This document shows positions 42,854-51,303 of a stretch of DNA of 64,000 bases, one piece after another (positions within the stretch are counted from its first letter, which is position 1; every line of letters starts with the position of its first letter). Both the position numbers and the translations under genes were made by a program. This stretch comes from Paludibaculum fermentans (GTDB taxonomy: Bacteria; Acidobacteriota; Terriglobia; Bryobacterales; Bryobacteraceae): the NCBI RefSeq assembly GCF_015277775.1, contig NZ_CP063849.1, positions 5,595,501 to 5,659,500 of the forward strand, given 5' to 3'. The notes beneath the pieces are model-generated. The model had not been told where the DNA came from. It saw only the letters and a program-made list of their open reading frames with translations, and did not search any database.

Positions 42854-43947
42854 AGAACACCACCCTGCACGCCTGCGAGTTTCACCGGCCGCCCGGTCCG
42901 GGCCGACTCCGCAATCGCCACCAGCGCCCGCACCGAAGCCACTCCGTCCTCAATCCCAGCCCCCAGCATCGGCGCCGAATGCAGGATGGTATCCGCGAAG
43001 CCCTCCAGTTGCCGCCGGTAGAAGTGGCCGTCCGCCCCCAGCACGCGCGTCGTCGAGGCCGTGGCTTCGTGGAAGATATCCACTTCACTCGACTTGTAGA
43101 ACCACGGATTGAACGTCTTGCCCATCACGCTGCCATGCTCGCCGTAGATCTGGAACCCCTCGTGCCAGTCCATCCGGATCGCCACAGTCAGATCCAGGTG
43201 CCCCAGGGCGCCATTGGTATAGGCAACGTCTACAAACCAGCAGTAAGCACCAAACCGCTGGCTCAGGCGCGCCTCCACTTCCACCAGTTCGCCGCCCAGA
43301 TACCGTGCGGTATCCACCAGGTGGCTGCCATGCGTCAGCAGGAAATAGCGGCGCAGATCCGCCTTCGGGTCACCCTCCGGACGGTGTGCCAACCGGCTGG
43401 TGACCAACGCCGGCTGCACGGCATCGGTCATCGCATAGCGATGCGTCGAATCGCAGTACCACGCCTTCAGCGCCAGCATCTGACCCATCTCGCCCTCAAT
43501 GAACTCGCGAGCCGCCTGCAGTCCGGCGTCGAACCGCTTCATATGCCCCACCTGCAGCACCAGCCCCGTCTTCTCCACCGTCGCCCGCAACCCTTCCACT
43601 TCTTCCACCGTCAACCCCAGCGGCTTCTCGCACAGTACGTGCTTGCCGGCCTGCAAGGCCCGCTCCGCAGCCGGCACGTGGAAGGCATCCGAGGTGGCGA
43701 TGACCACCGCCTCCACCTCCGGATCCGCCAGCATGGCGGAATAGTCCGAATACGCGCGGCGCGGCCCGTGCGTGGCGGCCATGCGCTCCAGCAGATCCGG
43801 CGCCACATCGCAGATCGCGTAGAGTTCTGTATTCCGGCCTTTGACGCAGCTTTCGAAATGGGCTGCCTGGGCGATAGGTCCGCAGCCGAGGACACCAACC
43901 TTAAGCAGGCGTTGCTCCTTCAGGGGCATGATTGGATTCTCTGACAC
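42850..43947 (-). CDS. Gfo/Idh/MocA oxidoreductase (cytoplasmic)
   Basis: A 365-residue NAD(P)-dependent oxidoreductase. The Rossmann motif is KVGVLGCGPIAQAAHF, the catalytic Lys lies in LCEKPLGLT, and the C-terminal region has HGSHLVDTARYLGG. There is no signal peptide, unlike the Tat-exported relative at 22386. It is coupled to the TIM-barrel gene and follows cobQ by 28 bases on the same strand. Substrate unknown, probably a cyclitol or sugar. Confidence 0.85.
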   Translation of the reverse strand: MSENPIMPLKEQRLLKVGVLGCGPIAQAAHFESCVKGRNTELYAICDVAPDLLERMAATHGPRRAYSDYSAMLADPEVEAVVIATSDAFHVPAAERALQAGKHVLCEKPLGLTVEEVEGLRATVEKTGLVLQVGHMKRFDAGLQAAREFIEGEMGQMLALKAWYCDSTHRYAMTDAVQPALVTSRLAHRPEGDPKADLRRYFLLTHGSHLVDTARYLGGELVEVEARLSQRFGAYCWFVDVAYTNGALGHLDLTVAIRMDWHEGFQIYGEHGSVMGKTFNPWFYKSSEVDIFHEATASTTRVLGADGHFYRRQLEGFADTILHSAPMLGAGIEDGVASVRALVAIAESARTGRPVKLAGVQGGVL

Positions 43948-43975
43948 TTGGCAGCCCGGTGGCGCGCCGTGCTGG

Positions 43976-45496
43976 TCAGGCCTGCCGCGCGATCCACCCG
44001 CGGATCAGATCCATCTTCAACGACTTCCGCAGGTGCCCCGCCCAACGGTCGATGCGAGCCTGGCGCTCGGCGGTCACCGCGACATGCCCAACAGCCGGAG
44101 GCAGGCCGCAGTCCTGCCTCGCCCGATCCACGAAGTTGTGGCGGAACGCATCGTCATCGAACAGCCCGTGCAGGTAGCTGCCCCAAACGCGGACCGTTTC
44201 ATCCCGAGCACCATCGGCCCACTCCTCCAACCCGCCTTCCCTCAGGATGCGCGAGAACGGCCGGCTCCCCGGCTCATACACCGTCTCGCCCATGTGGATC
44301 TCATAGCCCGCAAACGCCGGAGCGGCCCAGCCCTCCACCCGGCCCGTAGCCCGCCGCACCGTCTTTTCCGCCTCCATCACCGTCCGGACCGGCAGCAGTC
44401 CCAATCCATCCGTCGACCTGGATGACCCGCCGTTCTCCACCCCTTGCGGATCCTCAATCGAAAGCCCCAGCATCTGGAAGCCGCCGCAGATGCCGATCAG
44501 CGGCCCCGTATGCACAGCCAGTGCCGCCGCGAACCCGCGCCCGTGCAGCCAGTTCAAATCGTCCACCGTCTGCTTCGTACCCGGCAGGATCAGCACATCG
44601 GCCAGAGCCGCCTCTTCCGGATGCTCCAGGAACGCCAGCGACACCGCCGGTTCCATGCCCAACGCATCGAAATCCGTGAAGTTCGCCATATGAGGCAGCG
44701 CCACGACGCCCACCCGGAGCCGCCCATCCCGGGGCCCGCCCCACTGCCGGCCCGCCGTACGCCGGTCCTCCATCGCGACCCCATCCTCTTCTTCCAGGCC
44801 CAGATCGCGCAAATAATGCACGACCCCCACGCAAGGGATCCCCAGCCGCTGCTCCATCATCTCGACGCCCGAGTACAGCAGCGACTCATCCCCGCGAAAC
44901 TTGTTGATAATGAAGCCCCGGATGCGCGCCCGGTCCTCCGCCGACAGCAGTTCCACCGTCCCAAACAACGACGCGAATACCCCGCCCCGGTCGATGTCGC
45001 CCACCAGCAGGCAGTCCGCCTCGGCCGCATGCGCCATCCGCATGTTGACGATATCGTACGCCCGCAGGTTGATCTCGGCCGGCGACCCCGCGCCTTCCAG
45101 CAGGATCAGGTCGTGATCCGCGGCCAGCTTCCGGTAGCTCTCCAGCACGGACGGAAACAGCGCCTCGGTGCGGTGCTTGAAGTAATCGGCCGCCGTCACC
45201 TGGCCCCACACCCGCCCTTGCAGCACGATCTGCGCCCCCGTCTCCGACGATGGCTTGATCAGCACCGGATTCATCTCCATGCGCGGCGTCACCCGGCAGG
45301 CCTCAGCCTGCAGCGCCTGCGCCCGGCCGATCTCAAACCCGTCCGGAGTCGCGGCCGAATTCAGCGACATGTTCTGCGCCTTAAACGGAGCCACCCGCCG
45401 CCCCTCATCCGCGAAGATCCGTCCCAGACCGGCCGTAATGATGGACTTTCCGGTATGTGAGGCAGTGCCAAGGATCATCAGCGCGGGTGTTCTCAT
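43976..45496 (-). CDS. cobQ: Cobyric acid synthase CobQ
   Basis: A 506-residue glutamine-dependent amidotransferase that amidates four side chains of adenosylcobyrinic acid diamide in vitamin B12 synthesis. The N-terminal dethiobiotin-synthase-like domain starts MILGTASHTGKS (ATP-binding loop). The C-terminal class I amidotransferase domain holds the nucleophile in GICGGFQMLGL and the catalytic His in GSYLHGLFDD. I start at ATG 45496 because the ATP-binding strand begins there; the frame is open 27 codons upstream. No other cobalamin gene or B12 riboswitch is visible nearby. Confidence 0.92.
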   Translation of the reverse strand: MRTPALMILGTASHTGKSIITAGLGRIFADEGRRVAPFKAQNMSLNSAATPDGFEIGRAQALQAEACRVTPRMEMNPVLIKPSSETGAQIVLQGRVWGQVTAADYFKHRTEALFPSVLESYRKLAADHDLILLEGAGSPAEINLRAYDIVNMRMAHAAEADCLLVGDIDRGGVFASLFGTVELLSAEDRARIRGFIINKFRGDESLLYSGVEMMEQRLGIPCVGVVHYLRDLGLEEEDGVAMEDRRTAGRQWGGPRDGRLRVGVVALPHMANFTDFDALGMEPAVSLAFLEHPEEAALADVLILPGTKQTVDDLNWLHGRGFAAALAVHTGPLIGICGGFQMLGLSIEDPQGVENGGSSRSTDGLGLLPVRTVMEAEKTVRRATGRVEGWAAPAFAGYEIHMGETVYEPGSRPFSRILREGGLEEWADGARDETVRVWGSYLHGLFDDDAFRHNFVDRARQDCGLPPAVGHVAVTAERQARIDRWAGHLRKSLKMDLIRGWIARQA

Positions 45497-45639
45497 AGGG
45501 CTGCTACCAGCATGGCGCAGCCGGCCGCCCCGGCGCTGGACAACTCCCTCCCGCTCAATCAGTTCTGGGTCCTGCATCCCGCCGAATTGCTGGCGGGTCC
45601 CCGGACGCGGCGCTAGACTGTAGTTTGCAGTAGTCCCCC

Positions 45640-47496
45640 ATGACCGGACCCGCTGAAGACCAGAAAGACTCCATCCGGGCAGAGCTCCAGCGGATCCTGG
45701 CGAGCGCGGCCTTCTCAGGCTCCGACCGCCACCGCAAATTCCTCAGCTTCGTCGTCGACCAGGCCCTCAAAGGCGACACGGAGAAACTGAACGAATTCGT
45801 CCTCGGCTTCGAAGTCTTCAACAAGAACGAATCCTTCGACCCGCGCATCGACTCCATCGTCCGCGTCGAGGCCCGCCGCCTGCGCGAACGCCTCAAGAAG
45901 TACTACCAGGAAGAGGGTCAGGCCGACCCGCTCATCGTCACCCTCCGCCCGCGCAGCTTCGTCCCCGAGTTCACCCAGCGCAACGCACCCTCCCCCACCT
46001 CCAGCCAAACCGCCGCCCGCTGGCTCCAATCGCGCCGCATCTGGATCGTCGCCCTCGCCGCCCTTCTCCTCGGCGCCGCCGGCACGGCCGTCTTCCTGTC
46101 GCTTCGCCCCCGCCCGTTCGTCCCGCCCTCCACCGCGTCGATCATCGTCCTGCCTTTTCAGACCTTCGCCGGAGCACCCGACCCCGAACTCGGCAGCTCC
46201 CTCGCCGACGCCATCATCTCCGGACTCGCCGGCAACCCCGGCCTGCGCGTCATCTCCCGCGGCTCCTCCATCCAGTTCAGCGAATCCGGCGGCTCGCGCT
46301 TCGAACGCGCCTCCAGCCTGGGCGTCGACTACATCGTCGAGGGCAGCGTCCGCGTCACCGGAGCCCGCTCGTCGGTCTCCGCCAAGCTCACCGACGTCCA
46401 CACACAGTCTTACCTCTGGGCCGACACCCGCGAGACCGACACGGCCAAGCTATCCGACCTCGAACACGACCTGACCCGCGCCATCCTCGCCCGCATCCGC
46501 CTGCCCGCACCACCACCCGGAGCCCGGCGCCCCCGTCAACGGCCGGCCAACTCGCCCCAGGCCTATGGAGCCTTTCTCAAGGGCCAATACTACTGGTATC
46601 AGGGCGGCCGCGACAGCCTCGCCAAAAGCGCGGCCCTCTTTGAAGAAGCCCTGCGCGGCGATCCCACCTTCGCGCCCGCCTGGGCCTGGCTCTCGCAAAG
46701 CTACTTGCTGATGGTCTTTCATGAGGACGGCCGCAGTCCCGAAGCCCTCGCCAAAGGACGCCAGGCCGCCGCCAAATCATTGGAACTCGACTCCGGCCTC
46801 GCCGAAGCGCACGCCGCCGTCGGCAGTTACGCCGCCCTCGACTGGAACTGGCCCGACGCCGAACGCCGCTTCCGCCGCGCCATCGAGCTCAACCCCGACT
46901 GGGCCCAGGGCCACCTGATGTTCTCCATCATGTACCTCGTCCCCACCCGACACTTCCCCGAAGCGGTACAGGAAGTCTTCCACGCGCATTCGCTCGACCC
47001 GCTCACCAGCATTACCCGCTCCATGCTGGCCGAGGTGCTCTACTTCAACCGCGACTACGCCCGCGCCATCGCCGAGTCAGAGGATCTGCGCAAAGGCACC
47101 ATCGGCCCGCCGGCCGACCGCGCTTATCTCCTCTCTCTCAGCCTCAACGGGCAAGGGCAGCGGGCGTTAGCCGAAATGACGCGTCCTGACGCGGATGACA
47201 ACCCCCTGGGCCTCTCCCTGCGCGCCTACCTGCTCGCCCGCCATGGAGACCGCGCCCAAGCCCTGGCTATCCGCACCCAGCTCACCGCCAAGGCGAAAAC
47301 ATCCTACATCCCGCCCATGTCCCTGGCCCTGGTCAGCATGGGCCTGGGCGACTACGACGAAACCCTGAGCCAGCTCCGCGCAGCCGTGGCGAACCACGTC
47401 CCGGCGATCACGCAAGTAGCCGCCGATCCCGTCTTTGAGCCGCTCCGCAAGGACCCGCGCTTCCAGGACCTCCTCCGCCAGATGGGCCTGCACTAA
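45640..47496 (+). CDS. TolB/FlgO-like and TPR membrane protein
   Basis: A 618-residue protein. Residues 1-110 form a helical DNA-binding-like domain common at the N-terminus of acidobacterial adenylate-cyclase/TolB-type proteins (SDRHRKFLSFVVDQALKG; DSIVRVEARRLRERLKKYY). One membrane helix (about 130-155) follows. Residues about 160-280 match the TolB N-terminal/FlgO-like domain (SIIVLPFQTFAGAPDPELGS; VDYIVEGSVR). The remainder is TPR-like helical repeats (NSPQAYGAFLKGQYYWYQGG; AERRFRRAIELNPDWAQ). A CadC-like transmembrane regulator is a reasonable model but unproven. Confidence 0.7.
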   Translation: MTGPAEDQKDSIRAELQRILASAAFSGSDRHRKFLSFVVDQALKGDTEKLNEFVLGFEVFNKNESFDPRIDSIVRVEARRLRERLKKYYQEEGQADPLIVTLRPRSFVPEFTQRNAPSPTSSQTAARWLQSRRIWIVALAALLLGAAGTAVFLSLRPRPFVPPSTASIIVLPFQTFAGAPDPELGSSLADAIISGLAGNPGLRVISRGSSIQFSESGGSRFERASSLGVDYIVEGSVRVTGARSSVSAKLTDVHTQSYLWADTRETDTAKLSDLEHDLTRAILARIRLPAPPPGARRPRQRPANSPQAYGAFLKGQYYWYQGGRDSLAKSAALFEEALRGDPTFAPAWAWLSQSYLLMVFHEDGRSPEALAKGRQAAAKSLELDSGLAEAHAAVGSYAALDWNWPDAERRFRRAIELNPDWAQGHLMFSIMYLVPTRHFPEAVQEVFHAHSLDPLTSITRSMLAEVLYFNRDYARAIAESEDLRKGTIGPPADRAYLLSLSLNGQGQRALAEMTRPDADDNPLGLSLRAYLLARHGDRAQALAIRTQLTAKAKTSYIPPMSLALVSMGLGDYDETLSQLRAAVANHVPAITQVAADPVFEPLRKDPRFQDLLRQMGLH

Positions 47497-47498
47497 CA

Positions 47499-47533
47499 CG
47501 ACAAACAGAGCCGCAGCGACAAATAGAGCCGCG
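47499..47533 (+). repeat. Short direct repeat in a convergent intergenic gap
   Basis: Two 17-base units, CGACAAACAGAGCCGCA and CGACAAATAGAGCCGCG, are spaced 18 bases apart, directly after the TPR gene stop. The second runs into AACGTAAAGGAGTCGG. It may be part of a dispersed intergenic element. Confidence 0.4.
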
Positions 47534-47610
47534 AACGTAAAGGAGTCGGATAGCCCGCCGAACTACTCCCTTCCCCTGGACGCAGCCGGCACAATCGGCC
47601 CCCCCTCACT

Positions 47611-48936
47611 TCAGGCGCTCACCGTCTCCGTGCTCTCCACCTTCTCCGGAACCTGCATCGGCACAATCCCGCCTTCCTGATCCCCGTCGACATCCAGAAT
47701 CTCGCGGAAAGCCCCCTCAATCGTGCGCACGGCGTTGCCCAACTGGTGCAACCAGTTGCCCCAGAACTGCGGGATCGAAGGCACCTGCTTGGTCTGCTTG
47801 ATCTCGCGCTGCACATCCTTCTTGTGCGTGGAAAGGTCGAAGCCGCGCAGCATCGCCGCCCCGACGTCGGTCAAGTTGATCTTGTCGTTCAGTTGCATCC
47901 GCACCAGGTCCCGCCGGATGATCCGCTCCACGCCTTCCTTGTTCATCACCGGCACACACTCCTGGAAGGTGAGGACGCCCGAAACAATCCCGGTGTCGCT
48001 CGTCATCCGCAGCAGCGTGGTCGCGCTCGTCGGAGCCTTCACCCCAATCGCCGGAGCCGTGGCGTGCAGCCGGATCACCGCCGGCCCTGAGATCCCGGCC
48101 CACAGCCCGCCCGGCAGCTCGGTCATCGAGAAGTAGTTCGCCACAATGGCTTCCATCACCCGATCTTCCAGCTTCTCGATCTCCTTCGCGCTGAACCGCT
48201 TCGCCTCCTCGGCGCGCTTCACGATCTCGTCCTCGTACTGGGTCTTCTCGTACAGCCGGTTGAGGACCTCCTCGGTCCAGTTCGGGGTGCCGAACGTCCA
48301 CGCAACCGGGATCGTCTGGGCCGCCAGCAGGTTCAGCCGGACAATGATCCGGTAGATCAGCAGCTTGTTCGTGCTCTCGATGTAAACCCGGCCCTCGTTG
48401 AAGTCCAGCAGCACCGGAACCTGCTTGCGGACAATCGTGGTGACGCCGAGAGTCTCCTGGTCCACCGTCTTCTTATCGGTGGCCTGCAGAAACCGGTAAG
48501 GGCGCTCCAGCAGCACATACGACCGCTGCTCCTTGATCGAGGGCAGGTCGCTCGCCTTCTTCCAGTCGTTCGCAACGGCCCACATTCCAAACCAGGGCAT
48601 CGTCGGGTGAAGCTGGAACCGCTCCGCCGTGACGGCATACCCCTTGTCCGCCAGAATCTCCTCCGGCAGGGTCTCTTCGGAACCCTCTTCCCGCTCAGTA
48701 ATCGCAAACTTCGCCAGCTCCGCCTGCTGCTCCTCGTTGAGCTCCTGCTCCTCGTCGAGCCGCGGCGCGCTGAACGGGTTGAACCCCAACGCATCGGCCC
48801 CGTACAACCGCGCGATGGCGGACGCCGCCATCTGGGAGGAAGCCGCCATCAGCAATTGGTTTTCCAGGTTGGTCCGGAAGACTTCGAGCGACTCTTTCGC
48901 GAGCCCAAGGATGGCCCAATTACCGCGTCCAAACAT
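47611..48936 (-). CDS. 441-residue protein of unknown function
   Basis: I do not recognise this protein. It has no signal peptide or membrane helix. The N-terminus (GRGNWAILGLAKESLEVFR) is followed by an acidic Gln/Glu-rich linker (RLDEEQELNEEQQAELAKF), then an alpha/beta core (FQLHPTMPWFGMWAVAND; VPVLLDFNEGRVYIESTN), a charged helix (KRFSAKEIEKLEDRVMEAI), and a C-terminal helical part (LHQLGNAVRTIEGAFREIL). AGGA lies seven bases before the ATG, so it is a real gene. It stands alone between convergent and divergent neighbours. Confidence 0.6.
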   Translation of the reverse strand: MFGRGNWAILGLAKESLEVFRTNLENQLLMAASSQMAASAIARLYGADALGFNPFSAPRLDEEQELNEEQQAELAKFAITEREEGSEETLPEEILADKGYAVTAERFQLHPTMPWFGMWAVANDWKKASDLPSIKEQRSYVLLERPYRFLQATDKKTVDQETLGVTTIVRKQVPVLLDFNEGRVYIESTNKLLIYRIIVRLNLLAAQTIPVAWTFGTPNWTEEVLNRLYEKTQYEDEIVKRAEEAKRFSAKEIEKLEDRVMEAIVANYFSMTELPGGLWAGISGPAVIRLHATAPAIGVKAPTSATTLLRMTSDTGIVSGVLTFQECVPVMNKEGVERIIRRDLVRMQLNDKINLTDVGAAMLRGFDLSTHKKDVQREIKQTKQVPSIPQFWGNWLHQLGNAVRTIEGAFREILDVDGDQEGGIVPMQVPEKVESTETVSA

Positions 48937-49196
48937 GCAAAGTTCCTGCTTTTCCTCTAGAGAATGTCGACAAACGCCGGAATCTGGCAGCGCGAAGGAG
49001 TGGGTCGGCTGGCAGCTCGGAAGGTCCCAGGGGGCCGAGGCGCGTCACTGCGGCGGCACGGCGGCTGACTCCTAACCTCTCACTCTTTTTACCACGCGGC
49101 GGGATTTCGGCGGAATGCGAGCCGGTGCCCGCTGGAGAGCGGTTGCCTCCGCGGCAGGTGAATGCGCAGCGGCCGACAAGGCGCGATGGAAAACTC
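48937..49196. other. Gene-free divergent interval
   Basis: About 260 bases upstream of the GntR promoter and of the leftward 441-residue gene. It is GC-rich. I see no gene, and no strong hairpin or promoter beyond those listed at 49197-49241. Confidence 0.5.
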
Positions 49197-49225
49197 TTGA
49201 CGGCCCCGGCCAGTCACTGTACCAT
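49197..49225 (+). promoter_or_regulatory. Sigma70-type promoter of the gntR-ABC operon
   Basis: TTGACG at 49197-49202 and TACCAT at 49220-49225 are separated by 17 bases. The predicted start near 49232 lies about six bases before the GTG start codon, so the message would be nearly leaderless. Confidence 0.5.
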
Positions 49226-49241
49226 CACACCATTACAGTGA
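49214..49241 (+). promoter_or_regulatory. Inverted-repeat operator over -10 and start codon
   Basis: TCACTGTA (49214-49221) and TACAGTGA (49234-49241) are perfect 8-base arms around a 12-base spacer. The site covers the -10, the predicted transcription start and the GTG start codon. Self-repression by the encoded GntR/YtrA-type protein is the obvious model. Confidence 0.65.
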
Positions 49242-49654
49242 AACAGCACCTCCTGCGCCTCGACCCCGCCTCCGGACTGCCCATCTACGTCCAGCTTGTC
49301 GAACAGATCAAACACGCAGTCGAGATCTGCGCCCTGCGGCCGGGCGACCAACTGCCCAGCGTACGCGCCCTGGCACAGGAGCTGGTGGTGAGCCCTAACA
49401 CCGTGGTCAAGGCCTATATGGAGCTGGAATTCGCGGGCGTCATTGAGCTGCGCCAGGGCGCCGGAGCCTATGTCCTCGACGCCGAGCGCAACCCGCAGGC
49501 GGCAGGCAAACTACTCCAGGCCAAAGCCGAGGTGCACAGCCTGGTGGAAAAGCTGCGCGGGCGCGGACTGCTGGACGATGAGATCCGCCGCATCTTCGAA
49601 GCCGAACTGCTCAGCACCGGCGAAGTGGAAGCGAGGAACGGGCGGCACAAGTGA
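49238..49654 (+). CDS. GntR-family (YtrA-type) transcriptional regulator
   Basis: A 138-residue regulator. The N-terminal winged helix-turn-helix is typical (GLPIYVQLVEQIKHAVE; LPSVRALAQELVVSPNTVVKAYMELE; GVIELRQGAGAYV), followed by a short helical dimerisation tail, as in the YtrA subfamily. I start at GTG 49238, where the domain begins; the frame is open 41 codons upstream but those codons cover the promoter. There is no ribosome binding site. The stop overlaps the ABC ATPase start (GTGA), giving a regulator-ATPase-permease operon. Confidence 0.85.
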   Translation: MKQHLLRLDPASGLPIYVQLVEQIKHAVEICALRPGDQLPSVRALAQELVVSPNTVVKAYMELEFAGVIELRQGAGAYVLDAERNPQAAGKLLQAKAEVHSLVEKLRGRGLLDDEIRRIFEAELLSTGEVEARNGRHK

Positions 49655-50538
49655 TCATCGAGACCCGGCAACTCACCAAGAACTATGGCCCGGTGGTGGC
49701 GGTGTCGGATCTTCGCCTGCGCGTTCCCGCGGGCGGAATCAGCGCCTTTCTCGGTCCCAACGGTCACGGCAAAAGCACCACGATCAAGATGCTGTTAGGC
49801 ATGACGCGCCCAGCCTCGGGCACCGGCCAGGTGTTGGGCCACAACATCACGGATCCCACCGGCAGCCTGGAGATCCGGCGCCGAACGGGCTTCGTGAGCG
49901 AGGACAAACTGTTGTACGGATACATGAGCGTACGCCAGATGCTAGCCTTCACCCGCTCGTTCTATCCCACCTGGCAGCCGCAGCGCGAAAAAGAACTCCT
50001 GGCCCGGTTTGAGCTGCCCCTGGATCGCAAAGTGAAGCAGCTCTCGAAAGGAATGCGCACGAAGCTGGCGCTGATCCTGGCGCTCGCCCGCGGCGCCGAG
50101 TTGTTGATTCTCGATGAACCCAGCGAGGGCCTGGATCCCGTCGTCACGGAGATCATGCTGCAGGAGGTCGTCCGATCGGCCGCCGAAGGCGCCACCGTCT
50201 TCTTCTCCTCCCACCAGCTCTCGGAAGCCGAGCGGATTGCGGACCACATCTTCATCCTGAAGCGCGGCCAGGTGGTGCTGGAGGGCCGGCTGGATGAGTT
50301 GCAGTCGAAGTACCGCCGCCTCAATGCGGTGTTCGCGGGCGCGCCACCACTGGAAGAGCTGCGGCCGCTCAACCTGCTGCACACACAGGCAGAGGGGCAT
50401 GTCTTGAGCACATTGACCAATGGACAGGCCGAGACGGCGATCGCGGGCTTGCGGCAATTGGGCGCCCTGAGCGTCGAAGCGCATCCGGTGAACCTGCGGG
50501 AACTGTTTCTCCAGGTCGTGCAGGAGCAAGCACAGTGA
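49651..50538 (+). CDS. ABC transporter ATP-binding protein
   Basis: A 295-residue ABC ATPase. Walker A is GPNGHGKST (His where Ala or Ser is usual), the Q-loop lies in RTGFVSED, the signature is LSKGMRTKLAL, Walker B is LLILDEPSEGLDP and the H-loop is FFSSHQLSEAE. The C-terminal 80 residues are a regulatory extension as in DrrA/YtrB-type exporters. It overlaps the regulator upstream and the permease downstream by 4 bases each. The regulated substrate may be a cell-envelope-active compound, as for YtrA systems, but that is inference. Confidence 0.92.
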   Translation: MIIETRQLTKNYGPVVAVSDLRLRVPAGGISAFLGPNGHGKSTTIKMLLGMTRPASGTGQVLGHNITDPTGSLEIRRRTGFVSEDKLLYGYMSVRQMLAFTRSFYPTWQPQREKELLARFELPLDRKVKQLSKGMRTKLALILALARGAELLILDEPSEGLDPVVTEIMLQEVVRSAAEGATVFFSSHQLSEAERIADHIFILKRGQVVLEGRLDELQSKYRRLNAVFAGAPPLEELRPLNLLHTQAEGHVLSTLTNGQAETAIAGLRQLGALSVEAHPVNLRELFLQVVQEQAQ

Positions 50539-51251
50539 TCTGGTACAAAGCGTGGCTGGAGAGCCGCTGGCGCTTCGCCGCCGGAATGCTGCTGATAACG
50601 GCGATCGCGGCAATGGACATTGGCCAGGCACGGCTGTTGATGCCCAGGCTCGGCATACCCGAGGATCAATTCGGCCAGTTCGTGTGGAAGTCTTACTTCA
50701 CACGCATCGCCTTTGGCTGGACCCTGAGCGCCTTGCTGCTGGCCGCCGGCGGGCTCGTTCGCGAACAGGCCCTGGGTTCCTGCCTGTTCAGCCTCTCGCT
50801 GCCGGTCAGCCGGCGCCGCTGGCTGGCCGTGCGAACCCTGCTGGCCCTGGGGCAATCACTGGCGCTGGCCCTGATGCCAGCCGGAATCGTCCCGCTCATG
50901 GCCAGACTGCTGGGCTGGAGCTACTCCCCCTGGGACGCGGCGAAGTTCTCCCTGCTCTTATTTGTGACAGGTCTGGCGACCTTCGCGGTCGGCATCCTGT
51001 GCTCCTCCCTGTTCCAGAACGAATTCGCGTCGGTGGCCGTCGGGGTGGGCTTCGTGTTTGCCTGCGGCATGGTGGCCAACGCGGTGGCTCCGCACAGTGA
51101 GTACGGCGCGTATATGACGGGCCGCCAGCACATGGATGCCGCCTGGCATCTGACGAACGGCTGGCCCTGGTGGGGCATCGCGGCAAACGCCGTCGCCTGC
51201 ATTGCGCTGCTGGGCATCGCGCTGAGGAACCTGGAGCGCAGGGATTTCTGA
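50535..51251 (+). CDS. ABC transporter permease
   Basis: A 238-residue membrane protein with six predicted helices (for example FAAGMLLITAIAAMDIGQ; IAFGWTLSALLLAAGGLV; AAKFSLLLFVTGLATFAVGIL; IAANAVACIALLGIAL). SLPVSRRRWLAVR between helices resembles the coupling region of ABC-2 type permeases. It starts at the GTG overlapping the ATPase stop. Confidence 0.8.
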   Translation: MIWYKAWLESRWRFAAGMLLITAIAAMDIGQARLLMPRLGIPEDQFGQFVWKSYFTRIAFGWTLSALLLAAGGLVREQALGSCLFSLSLPVSRRRWLAVRTLLALGQSLALALMPAGIVPLMARLLGWSYSPWDAAKFSLLLFVTGLATFAVGILCSSLFQNEFASVAVGVGFVFACGMVANAVAPHSEYGAYMTGRQHMDAAWHLTNGWPWWGIAANAVACIALLGIALRNLERRDF

Positions 51252-51303
51252 ACGTCCGATCAGGACACGCAGACCGGCATCGTCAGGACAGCGCCATCAC
51301 TCG

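Noticed and set aside
45497-45639. Possible cobalamin riboswitch before cobQ
   Set aside because: No B12-box-like sequence and too little space for the aptamer.
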